A stretch of 64,000 bases of DNA from an uncultured Bacillota bacterium. Its GTDB lineage: Bacteria > Bacillota_I > Bacilli_A > RFN20 > CAG-826. The stretch is from NCBI GenBank assembly GCA_949298195.1, contig CASFVT010000007.1, positions 116,477 to 180,476 on the forward strand, read 5' to 3'. This document shows positions 1 through 8,917 of this stretch, piece by piece; the stretch's first letter is position 1, and each line of letters begins with the position of its first letter. The notes under the pieces were generated by a model. That model saw only the letters and a program-made list of their open reading frames with translations. It was not told the origin of the DNA and searched no databases. A program made the position numbers and the translations under genes.

Positions 1-1511
1 TCTACCACGTGACCCCCGAGGTCAATGAGGCCGACGGCCTTTTCGTAGTCACGTTCGTCGTCCTTGAGGCCGAGTTGATCGAAGAGGGCCTCGCTCTTCT
101 CGATGAGGATCGGGCTAAGGAGCCGCCCGGCGAGGAAGAGGATACCGGAAAGGTGGGCCATGACCGAAGCCAATTCATCCGTCTTTTCCGGATCTTTGGC
201 AAGAGCCCACGGTGCTGATTCCTCGATGTATTTGTTGGCCTTCGAGACCAGCTCCATGACTGCTGCATAGGCTTCGGTCACCTTAAGGGAATCGACTAGG
301 GATTCGTAGGACGCGACCGTCGCCCGGGCTGCTTCGTAAAGAGCCTTGTCGCGTTCATTCAGGTCGCCTTTGAGATGGGGGATGATCCCGTCGAAATATT
401 TGTTGATCATCGATACGGTGCGATTGAGAAGGTTGCCAAGGTTATTGGCAAGATCGACATTTAGCCGCTCCACGAATTGCTCGGGGGTGAATTCCCCATC
501 CTGCCCGAAGATGATTTCCCGGACCAGATAGTAACGAACGGCATCGACCCCGAAATGTTCCACAAGAGGAGGAACGGGAATGACGTTTCCCTTCGATTTG
601 GACATCTTCCCGTCCTTCATCATCATGAGGCCGTGAACGAAGACCCTGCTCGGCTTTCGAAGCCCGAGAGCAGTCAGGAACATCGGCCAGTAGATGGTGT
701 GGAAACGGTTGATGTCGGCCCCGATGATATGAACGATTTCGGTTTCCGGGTCAGCCCAGAAACGTCTGAAGAGGCTGTCGTCGTCTTGGAGGTAGCCAAG
801 GGCCGAGATGTAGTTGGTAAGAGCATCGAGCCAGACATAGATGACGTGGCCCGGGGCCTCTTTCACCGGGATGCCCCAGTCGAATGTCGTCCTCGTGACA
901 CAGAGATCGGCCAAACCGGGTTTGATGAAGTTGTTGATCATCTCCGTTTTTCTTCCCTCGGGGATGACGAACAATGGATTATCATTATAAAAATTCAACA
1001 AATCCTTGATGTATTTGCTGCATTTGAAGAAATAGGCGGGTTCTTCCTTTTTCTCGACCGGGCGGCGGCATTCCGGACAGAGATGTTCGGGCCCGACTTG
1101 GGTTTCGGTCCAATAGCTCTCCTCGTGGACACAATACCAGCCCTCGTAACTTGAGAGATAGGCATCCCCATCCTCGACGAAGAAGGAGAAAATCTTCTTG
1201 ACCGTCTCCATGTGCCTAGGATCGGTCGTCCTGATGAACTGGTCGTAGGAAATCCCCATGGTCTTCCAGAGGCTGATGAACTTCTCTGCTACCCCGTCGA
1301 CGAACTCCTGGGGGCTTAACCCCTTGGCTTCGGCATTCTCCTGAATCTTCTCCCCATGCTCGTCGAGGCCGGTGAGGAAATACGTATCGAACCCCCGCAT
1401 TCTCTTCCCCCTGGCAATGACATCGGCCAGGGTCGTGCAATAAGCATGTCCGAGGTGGGGGGAGGCACTCGGATAATAAATCGGGGTCGTCACATAGAAT
1501 TTTTTCTTCAT
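1..1511 (-). CDS. metG: methionyl-tRNA synthetase, 3' end cut by the window edge
   Basis: Class I synthetase that charges tRNA-Met. I translated the minus strand from the ATG at 1511; the frame stays open to base 1, giving about 503 residues, so the C-terminal anticodon-binding end is outside the window. The N-terminus has the class I signature as PHLGH (about residues 18-22), followed by TGLDEHGEK. One zinc-type pair, CPEC, is visible in the connective domain, and KMSKSKGN marks the second class I motif. The start is supported by AGGAG a few bases upstream. A perfect 14-bp palindrome (1522-1535) lies just upstream of the ribosome site. The gene stands alone, separated from rpmE by a terminator. 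Confidence 0.95.
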   Translation of the reverse strand, partial: MKKKFYVTTPIYYPSASPHLGHAYCTTLADVIARGKRMRGFDTYFLTGLDEHGEKIQENAEAKGLSPQEFVDGVAEKFISLWKTMGISYDQFIRTTDPRHMETVKKIFSFFVEDGDAYLSSYEGWYCVHEESYWTETQVGPEHLCPECRRPVEKKEEPAYFFKCSKYIKDLLNFYNDNPLFVIPEGRKTEMINNFIKPGLADLCVTRTTFDWGIPVKEAPGHVIYVWLDALTNYISALGYLQDDDSLFRRFWADPETEIVHIIGADINRFHTIYWPMFLTALGLRKPSRVFVHGLMMMKDGKMSKSKGNVIPVPPLVEHFGVDAVRYYLVREIIFGQDGEFTPEQFVERLNVDLANNLGNLLNRTVSMINKYFDGIIPHLKGDLNERDKALYEAARATVASYESLVDSLKVTEAYAAVMELVSKANKYIEESAPWALAKDPEKTDELASVMAHLSGILFLAGRLLSPILIEKSEALFDQLGLKDDERDYEKAVGLIDLGGHVV

Positions 1512-1521
1512 GGGGTTCTCC

Positions 1522-1535
1522 TACGATTAATCGTA
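1522..1535. promoter_or_regulatory. 14-bp palindrome upstream of metG
   Basis: TACGATTAATCGTA is a perfect palindrome ending a few bases before the metG ribosome site. It could be an operator or chance; its role is not established from sequence. Confidence 0.3.
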
Positions 1536-1583
1536 ATGGCCTTTTGAAACAAAGGGAAGCGAAGGGGCTATGCCCCTTGGGAA

Positions 1584-1612
1584 GAAAAAGGCCGCCCGTG
1601 GGTGGGCAGCCT
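1584..1612 (-). terminator. rpmE terminator
   Basis: On the minus strand a GC-rich hairpin (GGCTGCCC paired with GGGCGGCC) is followed by a T-run, 17 bases after the rpmE stop. Confidence 0.85.
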
Positions 1613-1628
1613 CAGCTCTGACTTATCG

Positions 1629-1847
1629 TTACTTCCCGGCGTTCTGGGCCTTGGCAAGCTTCTTGTTGAACTTGTCGATCCGGCCGTCGGCTTGAACGTT
1701 GCGTTGCTTGCCCGTGTAGAAGGGGTGGCAATTGCTGCAAGTCTCGACCTTGATGTCCTTGAGGACGGAACCCGTCTTGAAGGTCGACCCGCAGCTGACG
1801 CAAGTCACCGTGCACTCGTGGTACTCGGGATGGATGCCTTTCTTCAT
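1629..1847 (-). CDS. rpmE: 50S ribosomal protein L31, zinc-binding form
   Basis: Ribosomal protein L31 of the large subunit, 72 residues. It begins MKKGIHPEY and carries four cysteines as CVSC and CSNC, which marks the zinc-binding (C+) form. The motif [12 protein letters not shown] is typical of the family. A longer frame extends upstream, but the ATG at 1847 is preceded by AGGAG at good spacing and matches the usual family start. The gene is monocistronic, with its own promoter (1903-1931), a hairpin leader and a terminator. L31 is often autoregulated through its leader in Firmicutes. Confidence 0.96.
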   Translation of the reverse strand: MKKGIHPEYHECTVTCVSCGSTFKTGSVLKDIKVETCSNCHPFYTGKQRNVQADGRIDKFNKKLAKAQNAGK

Positions 1848-1865
1848 TTCTTTCACTCCTTTCAG

Positions 1866-1887
1866 CCTTGTGGTCCTTGCCACAAAG
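1866..1887 (-). promoter_or_regulatory. hairpin in the rpmE leader, possible L31 autoregulatory element
   Basis: The rpmE 5' UTR of about 49 nt contains an 8-bp stem (CTTTGTGG with CCACAAGG) and a 6-nt loop, just ahead of the AGGAG site. Known L31 leaders in Firmicutes are also small hairpins near the ribosome site. Assignment to that class is an inference. Confidence 0.45.
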
Positions 1888-1902
1888 AGAGTTGCGGTCA
1901 AG

Positions 1903-1931
1903 ATGATACAAGCAACGGGTAGCCATTGCAA
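1903..1931 (-). promoter_or_regulatory. rpmE promoter
   Basis: TTGCAA (1926-1931), a 17-nt spacer, then TATCAT (1903-1908) on the minus strand. Predicted start is near 1896. Confidence 0.7.
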
Positions 1932-1940
1932 ACGATTATG

Positions 1941-1965
1941 AAAAAGAGCCCCCTTTCAGGGGCTC
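1941..1965 (-). terminator. terminator of the 4708-to-1978 operon
   Basis: GAGCCCC and GGGGCTC form a stem with a TGAAAG loop, followed by five T on the minus strand, 12 bases after the stop of the zinc-ribbon gene. Confidence 0.9.
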
Positions 1966-1977
1966 GTCGGCATTTGC

Positions 1978-2892
1978 TTAGCGGGCGAGGACGCTCCTAG
2001 CGATCTGCTTCTTGACCCTCGCAAGGGAGCAGGCGGAGATAATGCTGAGGAGGACTCCAAGGAGAACGAGTGCGATGGCGATGACGGCGACCAGACCATA
2101 ACGCGTGTTGCCGGCTTGGTCGATCCCGAACTTGTAGTCGATCATCGGGTAACCGTGTTCGTCGCCCTGACGAAGGAGGATGAGAATCATCGAGATGAGG
2201 TTGTAACTGGCAGTTCCGATAGCGACGAGAACCGAAGCCGGAAGGACGTTGGCGGTGACCTTCTTCCCCTTGAGGTTGTGATTGGCTTCCCGGATGGCAA
2301 TCTTGCCAAGGGGGTTGCCCGGACGGGCGGCGTAGGCAATGAGGACAAAGAAACTGACAAGGGCAAAGATGCCACCGATTGCGGCGATGGCAATCGGGAC
2401 GATTTCGGTTACCAAGTGGACGATTGCATCTTCGCCGGTGCCAAGATCATTGAAGCGCTCGATGAGGTGGGTGATGGCCAATTTGGCATCCGCGGTGTGC
2501 GAGAAGGGGCGGTTGTTGATGAACCCACGGTCGATGACCGGGACAAGAACCGCGGACACGATGAGGCCTGCCAAGGTGACGAGGTTGGCAACGATTCCCC
2601 AGATGACGGAAGCGACATAGCTCCGGCGGATCTTGTCGCCAAGGGTCGGTGTTTCCTTCTCGACCGGTTCTAGGCCGGTTTCGCTCGGGGTCGCCGGCTT
2701 TTCCTCGACCGGCTCCTCTACTTCCGGAGCCTCCTCGGCCTTGTCGGACGTTTCCTCGTGGACGTGGTGGACGTAAACGTGAAGGGCCTTGTTCCCTTCA
2801 TCTTCCGCCGGGTAGACGAACGGTTGCCCGCAATTAGGGCAAAAACGGGCTTCGCCTTCGAACACCTGGCCGCATTTCGGGCACTTGTACAT
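1978..2892 (-). CDS. zinc-ribbon membrane protein of unknown function
   Basis: 304 residues. An N-terminal zinc ribbon has paired cysteines at 4/7 and 18/21 (CPKCGQ and CPNCGQ). A glutamate- and proline-rich linker follows (about 45-85). Four hydrophobic segments lie at about 93-120, 163-189, 213-240 and 265-290. The ribbon should face the cytoplasm. AGGAGG lies just before the ATG. It is the last gene of a four-gene minus-strand operon and starts 10 bases after the previous stop. Many Bacilli have zinc-ribbon plus membrane proteins of unknown role. I do not assign a function. Confidence 0.8.
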   Translation of the reverse strand: MYKCPKCGQVFEGEARFCPNCGQPFVYPAEDEGNKALHVYVHHVHEETSDKAEEAPEVEEPVEEKPATPSETGLEPVEKETPTLGDKIRRSYVASVIWGIVANLVTLAGLIVSAVLVPVIDRGFINNRPFSHTADAKLAITHLIERFNDLGTGEDAIVHLVTEIVPIAIAAIGGIFALVSFFVLIAYAARPGNPLGKIAIREANHNLKGKKVTANVLPASVLVAIGTASYNLISMILILLRQGDEHGYPMIDYKFGIDQAGNTRYGLVAVIAIALVLLGVLLSIISACSLARVKKQIARSVLAR

Positions 2893-2902
2893 GTGCTACC
2901 TC

Positions 2903-3484
2903 CTATTTGACTTCATCGGAACGGCAAAGGCCGTCCGCGTCCTTTCTTTTGTCATTGTAATCAACCTTTGGCCCCATTGCATTGTTTTCCGCGGTTTTGC
3001 CGTCGATTTGTGTGTCTTTGCCTCTCGTGCCTTCTTTGTGAGCGCTGATCAAGCCGGCTGTGGCGTAAGAAATCTCCCCGGCGGAAAGTAGTAACGGCGG
3101 AATCAAGGGAACCAGGAGAAACTGGAAATCCGGATGGCCTTCCTTGAGGGAAGTTCCACCGACAATGAGGACAACGAGCAACACGGCGAGGTGGAAGAGG
3201 CACACCGCCACGTTGGCCCAGGAGAAAATCTTCTTCTCGGTAGGCGACGATGGACGGGTTAAGAGGGTGAACTCAACGACGAGGGCCACCCCGAGACCGA
3301 CATAGGCGTAAAGCGAGGGGAGGATCAATCCGCCGAAAACACCATCCTCGCTCAACGGGAGGCTTCCGTCCTGGAAGAAATAAAGACCAGTCGAGACCGC
3401 GAAATAAAAGAATATGACCAAGGCGACAAAATAGGCCAAATAGGAGGCCAGCCGCTTCAATATCGAGAAGGCTTCGACTTTCAT
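2903..3484 (-). CDS. small integral membrane protein, unknown
   Basis: 193 residues with four hydrophobic segments (about 10-35, 48-73, 85-112 and 122-145), then a charged cytoplasmic tail of about 45 residues rich in lysine and aspartate. The start codon overlaps the stop of the upstream metallo-beta-lactamase-fold gene as ATGA, so translation is probably coupled. No family recognised. The position between a predicted hydrolase and a zinc-ribbon membrane protein suggests a shared but unknown membrane role. Confidence 0.75.
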   Translation of the reverse strand: MKVEAFSILKRLASYLAYFVALVIFFYFAVSTGLYFFQDGSLPLSEDGVFGGLILPSLYAYVGLGVALVVEFTLLTRPSSPTEKKIFSWANVAVCLFHLAVLLVVLIVGGTSLKEGHPDFQFLLVPLIPPLLLSAGEISYATAGLISAHKEGTRGKDTQIDGKTAENNAMGPKVDYNDKRKDADGLCRSDEVK

Positions 3485-4083
3485 CTACTTACCTCCAGGG
3501 TGATTTCGTCGTTGGGGCGCATGAGCATCGCAAGGGGCGAGCGGACTTTCATGGCCTGCTCCATCACGAAGTCGCGTCCCGGTTTCATGTGCATCGGGAT
3601 GAAGTGCCGGGGGGCGATGATCCGCGCTGCCTCATCGGCCTCTTCCGGGCTCATCGTGTAGAAGCCGTCGATCGGGAGAAAGGCATAATCGATGTGCTCC
3701 TTGGAAAGATCGGCCATCTCGGGGATGCGGTCGGTATCGCCGGCATGGTAGATTTTCACCCCGTCGACCTCGATCAGATAGCCAACCCCGGATCCTTTCG
3801 GGTGGTGGGAATTGTAGGCCGGCACGGCCTTGACCTTGTAACCTTTTTCCTCGAACTCGCGGTAGATTCCGCCATAGAGGGCATCTTGGCTCCGAATGGT
3901 GACGCACCCCGGCTTCATCTTGATCTTGTCGATTGCGTTGTGGTCGTAATGCTCATGGCTGATCAAGACGAGGTCGGCCTCCGTCCCATACCCGACCCCG
4001 GCGTAGGGGTCGATGAAGCAAACGCATCCCGCATCGCTGGTAATGCGCCAACTGCTGTGGCCTTGGTAGAAAAGCTTAGCCAT
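3481..4083 (-). CDS. metallo-beta-lactamase-fold hydrolase (UPF0173/YtkL-like)
   Basis: 200 residues. The metal motif HxHxDH is present as SHEHYDH near residue 45. Further likely ligands are the histidine in IYHAGDTD (about 110) and a late histidine in PRHFIPMH. The size and motif order fit the small YtkL-like metal-dependent hydrolases, whose substrates are not settled. The open frame extends upstream, but the ATG at 4083 has AAGGAG at good spacing and begins MAKLFYQGHS, the usual family start. The first 8 bases overlap the end of the upstream gene. Confidence 0.85.
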   Translation of the reverse strand: MAKLFYQGHSSWRITSDAGCVCFIDPYAGVGYGTEADLVLISHEHYDHNAIDKIKMKPGCVTIRSQDALYGGIYREFEEKGYKVKAVPAYNSHHPKGSGVGYLIEVDGVKIYHAGDTDRIPEMADLSKEHIDYAFLPIDGFYTMSPEEADEAARIIAPRHFIPMHMKPGRDFVMEQAMKVRSPLAMLMRPNDEITLEVSR

Positions 4084-4708
4084 GGTCTTCTCCTTTTTCC
4101 TTCCAGAAGGGATTGTGCCCCTCTTTATAAGCCTTGAGCTGCTCCTCTGGCCAGAAGCGCGCTGGCAAAAGGAGGATTTCGCGACTGATGGACCGGTTGA
4201 CGAGGAACGGCCAAAGGCCAAGGCGGAAGTCGCTACTTGGGCTATAAGGCCGTTCGATAATCGAGAGGTAAATCAACTTCCCGTCGGTGATTTCAGGAGG
4301 AACCTCAAGATAAGCGGCATCCGACAACGGCTTGCTCATGGCGTCGTGGAAACGTAGTTCCTTTCTGTTCTTTGGGGCTTTTTCCTGGGCATTGAGAAGG
4401 GCATCAGCCGTTTTGACCAGTATGGAAGGGTCGAGGCTCACCTCGGTCGATGGGGAGAAGAGAACCCAATCCCGAAAGCAGTTGCCGGTTTCCATCGGGT
4501 TGCCGCGCCACTCGCGGAAGACAAGTCCGAGGACGACATCGCCTTGCTCAACCAGCCTGTCCCTCCGGTAATAGGCAATCGTCAAAAACCCGCGCAACCG
4601 ATTCCGAAAGGTGTCCTTCCCGGCGATGAGACGTTTCTCTTCCCTATCGAGAGCGGGCTGGCGTTTCTTCCAGTGCTCCGCCAAGAGGCAATACGGATTA
4701 TCGGTCAT
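4076..4708 (-). CDS. conserved-looking hypothetical protein, unknown
   Basis: 210 residues, soluble, rich in arginine and glutamate, with aromatic clusters such as FLTIAYYRRD and LGLWPFLVN. No signal peptide or membrane segment. I do not recognise a family. It heads the operon with the hydrolase and two membrane proteins. No Shine-Dalgarno is visible. A TAAAAT box (4716-4721) lies 7 bases before the ATG, so the mRNA may be leaderless. The divergent tldD gene starts about 80 bases away. Confidence 0.7.
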   Translation of the reverse strand: MTDNPYCLLAEHWKKRQPALDREEKRLIAGKDTFRNRLRGFLTIAYYRRDRLVEQGDVVLGLVFREWRGNPMETGNCFRDWVLFSPSTEVSLDPSILVKTADALLNAQEKAPKNRKELRFHDAMSKPLSDAAYLEVPPEITDGKLIYLSIIERPYSPSSDFRLGLWPFLVNRSISREILLLPARFWPEEQLKAYKEGHNPFWKEKGEDHG

Positions 4709-4789
4709 TTGTTACATTTTATTCCAAGCAGGGTGTCTCGTAATACTTTCCTTTTAGGAAAAAGTTGCTAGCATCGGTAGCGGAGGAAT

Positions 4790-6205
4790 TTGACGAAGAT
4801 GATAAGCAAGTCCATTTGCCTCGCCGTCCTCAACGCGGCCTTGGCCACCGGCGGAGATTATGCCGAGATCTTCTACGAGGATAGCGATAACGAAACCCTC
4901 GTCGTCGATGGCGGGGCGGTCGAACCGCCTTCTTTTTCCAAGACGAGCGGCATAGGAATCAGGATTCTCAAGGATCTCGAAAGCGTTTACGGCTATACCT
5001 CAACCTTGACGAGGCAGTCGCTTCTTGGCCTCGCAAACGACCTGGCTGGGGCCTTCGATGGGAGGCGCCTCCTCGAAGTAAAAGGCATCAATAAAGTCCG
5101 CCACGACAATCACAATCAACCAACTGACGCGGCCATCGATGCCCCCATCGAAGAGAAGCTCGATTATCTACTCAAAGGGCACGACGCCATCAAGAATCAT
5201 GACCAAAGGATTGTCCGCGCCGTGGCCGCCCTTTCCTCGAGCAAGAGCCGAAGGGAGGTTGTTTTCGCAAGAGGCGAGACGGCCGAGTTCCACAAGACCG
5301 TCGAATGTCGGGTCAGGCTTTCGTTGTCCGCCATCGCAAGCGATGGGAAATCGACCGAAACCGGACGGGTCGGACCTGGGTCGTCAACCGGCTGGACGAA
5401 ATTCAAAAGCACCCACGATGTGGAGGAACTAGCCAAGAAGGCCGCCTCGAAGGCCATCATGATGCTATCGGCAAGGGAGTGCCCTTCCGGCCGCTATCCG
5501 GTCATCATCGCGAACGGCTGGGGTGGGGTCCTCTTCCACGAATCGTGCGGGCACCCCCTCGAGGCAAGCGCCACATCCAGGGGGCTATCGGTCTTCTCAA
5601 ACTCCATCGGCAGGCAAATCGCCTCCCCGATCGTCTCGGCCTATGACGATGGGACGATTCCCGGGGCATTTGGAACCTCGAACATCGATGACGAAGGAAA
5701 GGAAACCCACAAAAACCAACTCATCAAAGACGGGATTTGCGTGGGATATCTTGTTGACAGTTTCAATGGCAGGCGGCTTGGCCAAGAGGGTAATGGGGCT
5801 TCCAGGCGCGAGTCCTACCGCTACATGCCGACCAGCCGGATGTCGAACACCTACATCGACAACGGCAAAGACAACCCCGAGGACATCATCAAAGATACCA
5901 AGCTCGGAATTTACGTCGCCGATTTCGGCGGGGGTTCGGTTGACCCGAGTACCGGGGAGTTCAATTTCTCGGCTTGCGAGGCTTATATCGTTAGAGACGG
6001 AACAATCGCCGAGCCGGTCAAGGGCTGCACCTTGATTGGTCGCGGTGACGAGGTTCTCATGAACATTGACCGGGTCGGCAATGACCTCGCATTGGGCGAG
6101 GGCTACTGCGGGGCCGCGTCTGGTTCAATCCCGGTATGCGTCGGGCAGCCGACTCTGCGCTTGAAGGAAATCACCGTCGGAGGACGGGGAGGCAAACTCG
6201 AATGA
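4790..6205 (+). CDS. tldD: TldD, metalloprotease TldD/E subunit
   Basis: Catalytic subunit of the TldD/TldE zinc protease, which in other bacteria trims modified peptides and unfolded chains. 471 residues if started at the TTG at 4790, 468 from the ATG at 4799. GGAGG (4782-4786) is 3 bases from the TTG and 12 from the ATG, so the start is uncertain. The zinc motif HExxxH is present as FHESCGHPLEA near residue 250, and the C-terminus has the family's SGSIPVCVGQP stretch. The stop overlaps the tldE start as ATGA. Confidence 0.93.
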   Translation: MTKMISKSICLAVLNAALATGGDYAEIFYEDSDNETLVVDGGAVEPPSFSKTSGIGIRILKDLESVYGYTSTLTRQSLLGLANDLAGAFDGRRLLEVKGINKVRHDNHNQPTDAAIDAPIEEKLDYLLKGHDAIKNHDQRIVRAVAALSSSKSRREVVFARGETAEFHKTVECRVRLSLSAIASDGKSTETGRVGPGSSTGWTKFKSTHDVEELAKKAASKAIMMLSARECPSGRYPVIIANGWGGVLFHESCGHPLEASATSRGLSVFSNSIGRQIASPIVSAYDDGTIPGAFGTSNIDDEGKETHKNQLIKDGICVGYLVDSFNGRRLGQEGNGASRRESYRYMPTSRMSNTYIDNGKDNPEDIIKDTKLGIYVADFGGGSVDPSTGEFNFSACEAYIVRDGTIAEPVKGCTLIGRGDEVLMNIDRVGNDLALGEGYCGAASGSIPVCVGQPTLRLKEITVGGRGGKLE

Positions 6206-7521
6206 ACATCAAGGAATATTTCGCCTTGGCCAAAAACGCCGGGATCGAAGAAGCCCAATTGACCATCGTCAGGACCAAGGACACGAGCATCGAGACCTAC
6301 AACGGGAAACTCGAACAATACGCAGTCTCGGATAACCAGACGGCCGTTGCTTCCGGTATCTATGAAGGAAAATACGGAAGCGTCCGGACCGACCGTCTCG
6401 ACAAAGACGTCATACCATGGCTGGTCGAAGAGGTCATCAAGGCAGCCAAGGCCGCTTCCAAGCCGTCCGAAGTCGACTTCTTCGAAGGATCGAAAGCCTA
6501 CGTGAAAAAGAGGGTCTATTCGAAAGCCGTCTCAGAGCTCAGTCCAAAAACCCAGCTTAAAGTCCTTTACGGTATGGAAAACGAAGCCAGGGCAAAGGAC
6601 GCCCGGATTACCAACGTCTTCACTTCATTTGAAAAAGTGGAGACACGGAAGGAAATCCACAATTCCAAAGGCCTCGATCTCGTCAACAAGAAGAATTTCT
6701 TCTCGGCTGCCATTGCCCTGTACGGCAAGGATGGCGAGGAAGTCAGAAACTCCGATGCCTACATCATCGACCTCGATCCTGCCAAATTCGACTCATCCAA
6801 GTTGGTGGACGAGGCGGTCGATGAGCTCCAATGCCAGTTCGGGGCCAAAAGCTGCCGCAGCGGCCTTTATCCCACCGTCATCAAGAACTCCGTCTTCGGA
6901 AAGCTCGTCGATTACGTGGTCGCGGCCGCAAGTGGCGAGCAGATCCAAAAGAAATCCTCCTTCCTCCTCGATAAACTCGGGGAGAAGGTGTCATCCAGGA
7001 AAATCACCATCAGCGAGAAGCCCCTCTCCAAGAATGCCTTCTTCGACTATTTCGATGCCGAGGGGGTGGCGCGACAAGACAAGGACATCGTCTCCAAGGG
7101 CATTCTGAAGACCTATCTATACAACCGGGAAACGGCCAAGAAGGACGGCGTCGAATCAACCGGGAATGCCGAGTTCGGACGCGGTAAGATCGGAATCGGC
7201 TATACCCAGATCTATGTCAGGCCAGGCCGACTCTCCTTCGAGGAGATGATTGCCCCGATTGGGGAAGGCGTCTACATCACTTCCATCCAAGGACTCGGGA
7301 CCGGGATGAACGAAATCAACGGCGACTTCTCTTGCCAAGCCTCGGGCTTCAAGATCAGAAACGGCAAGCTTGCCGAGCCGCTTTCCCTCATCACCTTGAG
7401 CGGCAACCTCCTGAAAATGCTCCTCGATGTGAGGGCGGTCGATAACCGCGTCCGGATGGAAGGAAGCGGCATCTCCTCCCCGGACGTCTACGTCTGCAAG
7501 ATGGCCATCGGAGGCGAGTAA
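6202..7521 (+). CDS. pmbA: TldE/PmbA, partner subunit of the TldD/E protease
   Basis: 439 residues from the ATG that overlaps the tldD stop. It shares the fold of TldD but lacks the HExxxH zinc motif, as expected of TldE. The sequence EFGRGKIGIGYTQIYV and the late GTGMNEINGDFSCQASGF (about 370-390) are typical of the family. Pairing with tldD in one operon supports the heteromeric complex. The open frame extends further upstream inside tldD but has no better start. A bidirectional terminator follows within 25 bases. Confidence 0.93.
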   Translation: MNIKEYFALAKNAGIEEAQLTIVRTKDTSIETYNGKLEQYAVSDNQTAVASGIYEGKYGSVRTDRLDKDVIPWLVEEVIKAAKAASKPSEVDFFEGSKAYVKKRVYSKAVSELSPKTQLKVLYGMENEARAKDARITNVFTSFEKVETRKEIHNSKGLDLVNKKNFFSAAIALYGKDGEEVRNSDAYIIDLDPAKFDSSKLVDEAVDELQCQFGAKSCRSGLYPTVIKNSVFGKLVDYVVAAASGEQIQKKSSFLLDKLGEKVSSRKITISEKPLSKNAFFDYFDAEGVARQDKDIVSKGILKTYLYNRETAKKDGVESTGNAEFGRGKIGIGYTQIYVRPGRLSFEEMIAPIGEGVYITSIQGLGTGMNEINGDFSCQASGFKIRNGKLAEPLSLITLSGNLLKMLLDVRAVDNRVRMEGSGISSPDVYVCKMAIGGE

Positions 7522-7540
7522 ACTCGCTTTTTGGGCAAGC

Positions 7541-7569
7541 AAAAAGGGCCACGCGGCCCTTTTCTTTTG
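7541..7569. terminator. bidirectional terminator between tldE and the M50-like gene
   Basis: GGGCC-ACGC-GGCCC with A-tract on the left and T-tract on the right, so it can end transcription from both convergent genes. Confidence 0.85.
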
Positions 7570-7579
7570 TCTTCCGGGG

Positions 7580-8821
7580 TCATTCCCCTTTCTCTTCTTC
7601 GCTCTCCTTTTCCGGGGTCTTTGCTTCTTCCTTCTTCTCTGTGTCCGGGGCTTCCTCCTTCTTGTCTCCGAGGTTCAGGTTATAGGAAGAGAAGTCCCAG
7701 TCCTTTTGCTTTTCAAGAACCATCTTGATGGCCGTCTTGATGAGTTTGCTTTCGCTTTCGCGGGTCTTTTCCTCACCCTTCTTGATGACGGCATCGACCC
7801 GCCCGAGCGCGTTCTCGAGTTCGGATTTGGATTCGTCGATAAGACCACTGACGAGGATGTAGGCGCGGACGGCGGCCGGGGTGCCCATCGAGGCGATGTG
7901 TTTTTTCACCTCGAGGGAGGAGGCGATGTATTCCTTTTTCCCTTCCTCGAAGTTCCCGCTCAGGATCAGGAGGCTAACCCGTTGGGCCACCGCGTCTTCG
8001 TAGATATAACTCGAAACGTCGTTTTTCGAGGCAATCGTCTTGTCGACGATCGAGATGGCCTCTTCATAACGCCCTTCGTCGATGGCCTTGGCCGTCGCGA
8101 TGGCATTGATCCTCGAGGTGAAGTTGGTGACTTTGTCATACACCTTTGCCTCTTCGATTTTCTGGCCGGTCGCCAGTTTGTATTCGGCGAGGAGGAGGTC
8201 GTTATAGGCCTCGATGTTCGTCTTGTTGGTCAGAACGGTTAGGAGGTAGCCATCGTTTTTGCTATCCAGGGCCGCCGGGAAGATGTCGTAGATATAGACG
8301 ATGCCCCCGCAAGTGAGGACGATGATCCCGAGGAGCTTCCACCATAGCCAAGTCGGATGAGCCGGGGGTTCTCCGGGGCCTGCATTAGAATCGCTGATGA
8401 CAATCAAGACGACTCCGGCAACGACTTCCAGAAGGAAGAGGGCGAGCGGCATGTAAATATAGGCCTTCGGGTTGCTCTTCTCGCTCTTCGGGGTGATTTT
8501 CGTTTCCCCAAGGAAGCCATCGTAATTCTGGACGGCGAAACGGCGTTTCCCGTCCTTCTCGCGGAAACCGAGCCAAAGACAAGTCCACGAATAAACCTTG
8601 TAATGGCCGATTTTGGCCCCGATTAGATGCCCGATTTCGATGAGAAGGGCATTGAGGACGATCCCGAGGACAATCGCGATGACAAGGAACGCGATGTAGT
8701 TGATCGGGGCATGATCGGCAAATTCACCCATGATCGGCCGGACGACGAGCAATCCGACCACGATGGCAACCGCGAAAAGTATGGCGTAGACAAGATAGCC
8801 CATCAGTTCGCTTTTCTTCAT
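7580..8821 (-). CDS. M50-like (site-2 protease fold) membrane protein with altered zinc motif and repeat-helix tail
   Basis: 413 residues from the ATG at 8821, which has AGGAGG seven bases upstream; the longer frame to 8887 has no such support. Hydrophobic segments at about 8-28 and 41-60 lead into IEIGHLIGAKIGHYKVYSW, which aligns with the HExxH helix of M50 site-2 proteases, but the first histidine is isoleucine (residue 61, codon ATC). Two more membrane segments follow (about 122-142 and 157-178), then an alpha-helical, tetratricopeptide-like region (about 200-340) and an acidic lysine/glutamate tail. The loss of a zinc ligand suggests a pseudoprotease; a sequencing error cannot be excluded. 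Confidence 0.75.
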   Translation of the reverse strand: MKKSELMGYLVYAILFAVAIVVGLLVVRPIMGEFADHAPINYIAFLVIAIVLGIVLNALLIEIGHLIGAKIGHYKVYSWTCLWLGFREKDGKRRFAVQNYDGFLGETKITPKSEKSNPKAYIYMPLALFLLEVVAGVVLIVISDSNAGPGEPPAHPTWLWWKLLGIIVLTCGGIVYIYDIFPAALDSKNDGYLLTVLTNKTNIEAYNDLLLAEYKLATGQKIEEAKVYDKVTNFTSRINAIATAKAIDEGRYEEAISIVDKTIASKNDVSSYIYEDAVAQRVSLLILSGNFEEGKKEYIASSLEVKKHIASMGTPAAVRAYILVSGLIDESKSELENALGRVDAVIKKGEEKTRESESKLIKTAIKMVLEKQKDWDFSSYNLNLGDKKEEAPDTEKKEEAKTPEKESEEEKGE

Positions 8822-8865
8822 AAAACAACCTCCTAGGGAAGGAGCATCGAATGGCTCTCCCGTGA

Positions 8866-8917
8866 CTTCGGTGACTGGCTTGGCCAATCACACGTGTTCC
8901 GTTTCCAGTCTCCGAAG
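8866..8917 (-). promoter_or_regulatory. structured leader of the M50-like gene
   Basis: Arms at 8866-8878 and 8905-8917 are complementary over 12 of 13 positions (one A.A mismatch on the minus strand). A competing local hairpin (GTCT-TCGG-AGAC) uses part of the upstream arm, so two exclusive folds are possible. A TATAAT (8960-8965, minus strand) would give a leader of about 130 nt. I do not match it to a known riboswitch. Confidence 0.4.
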
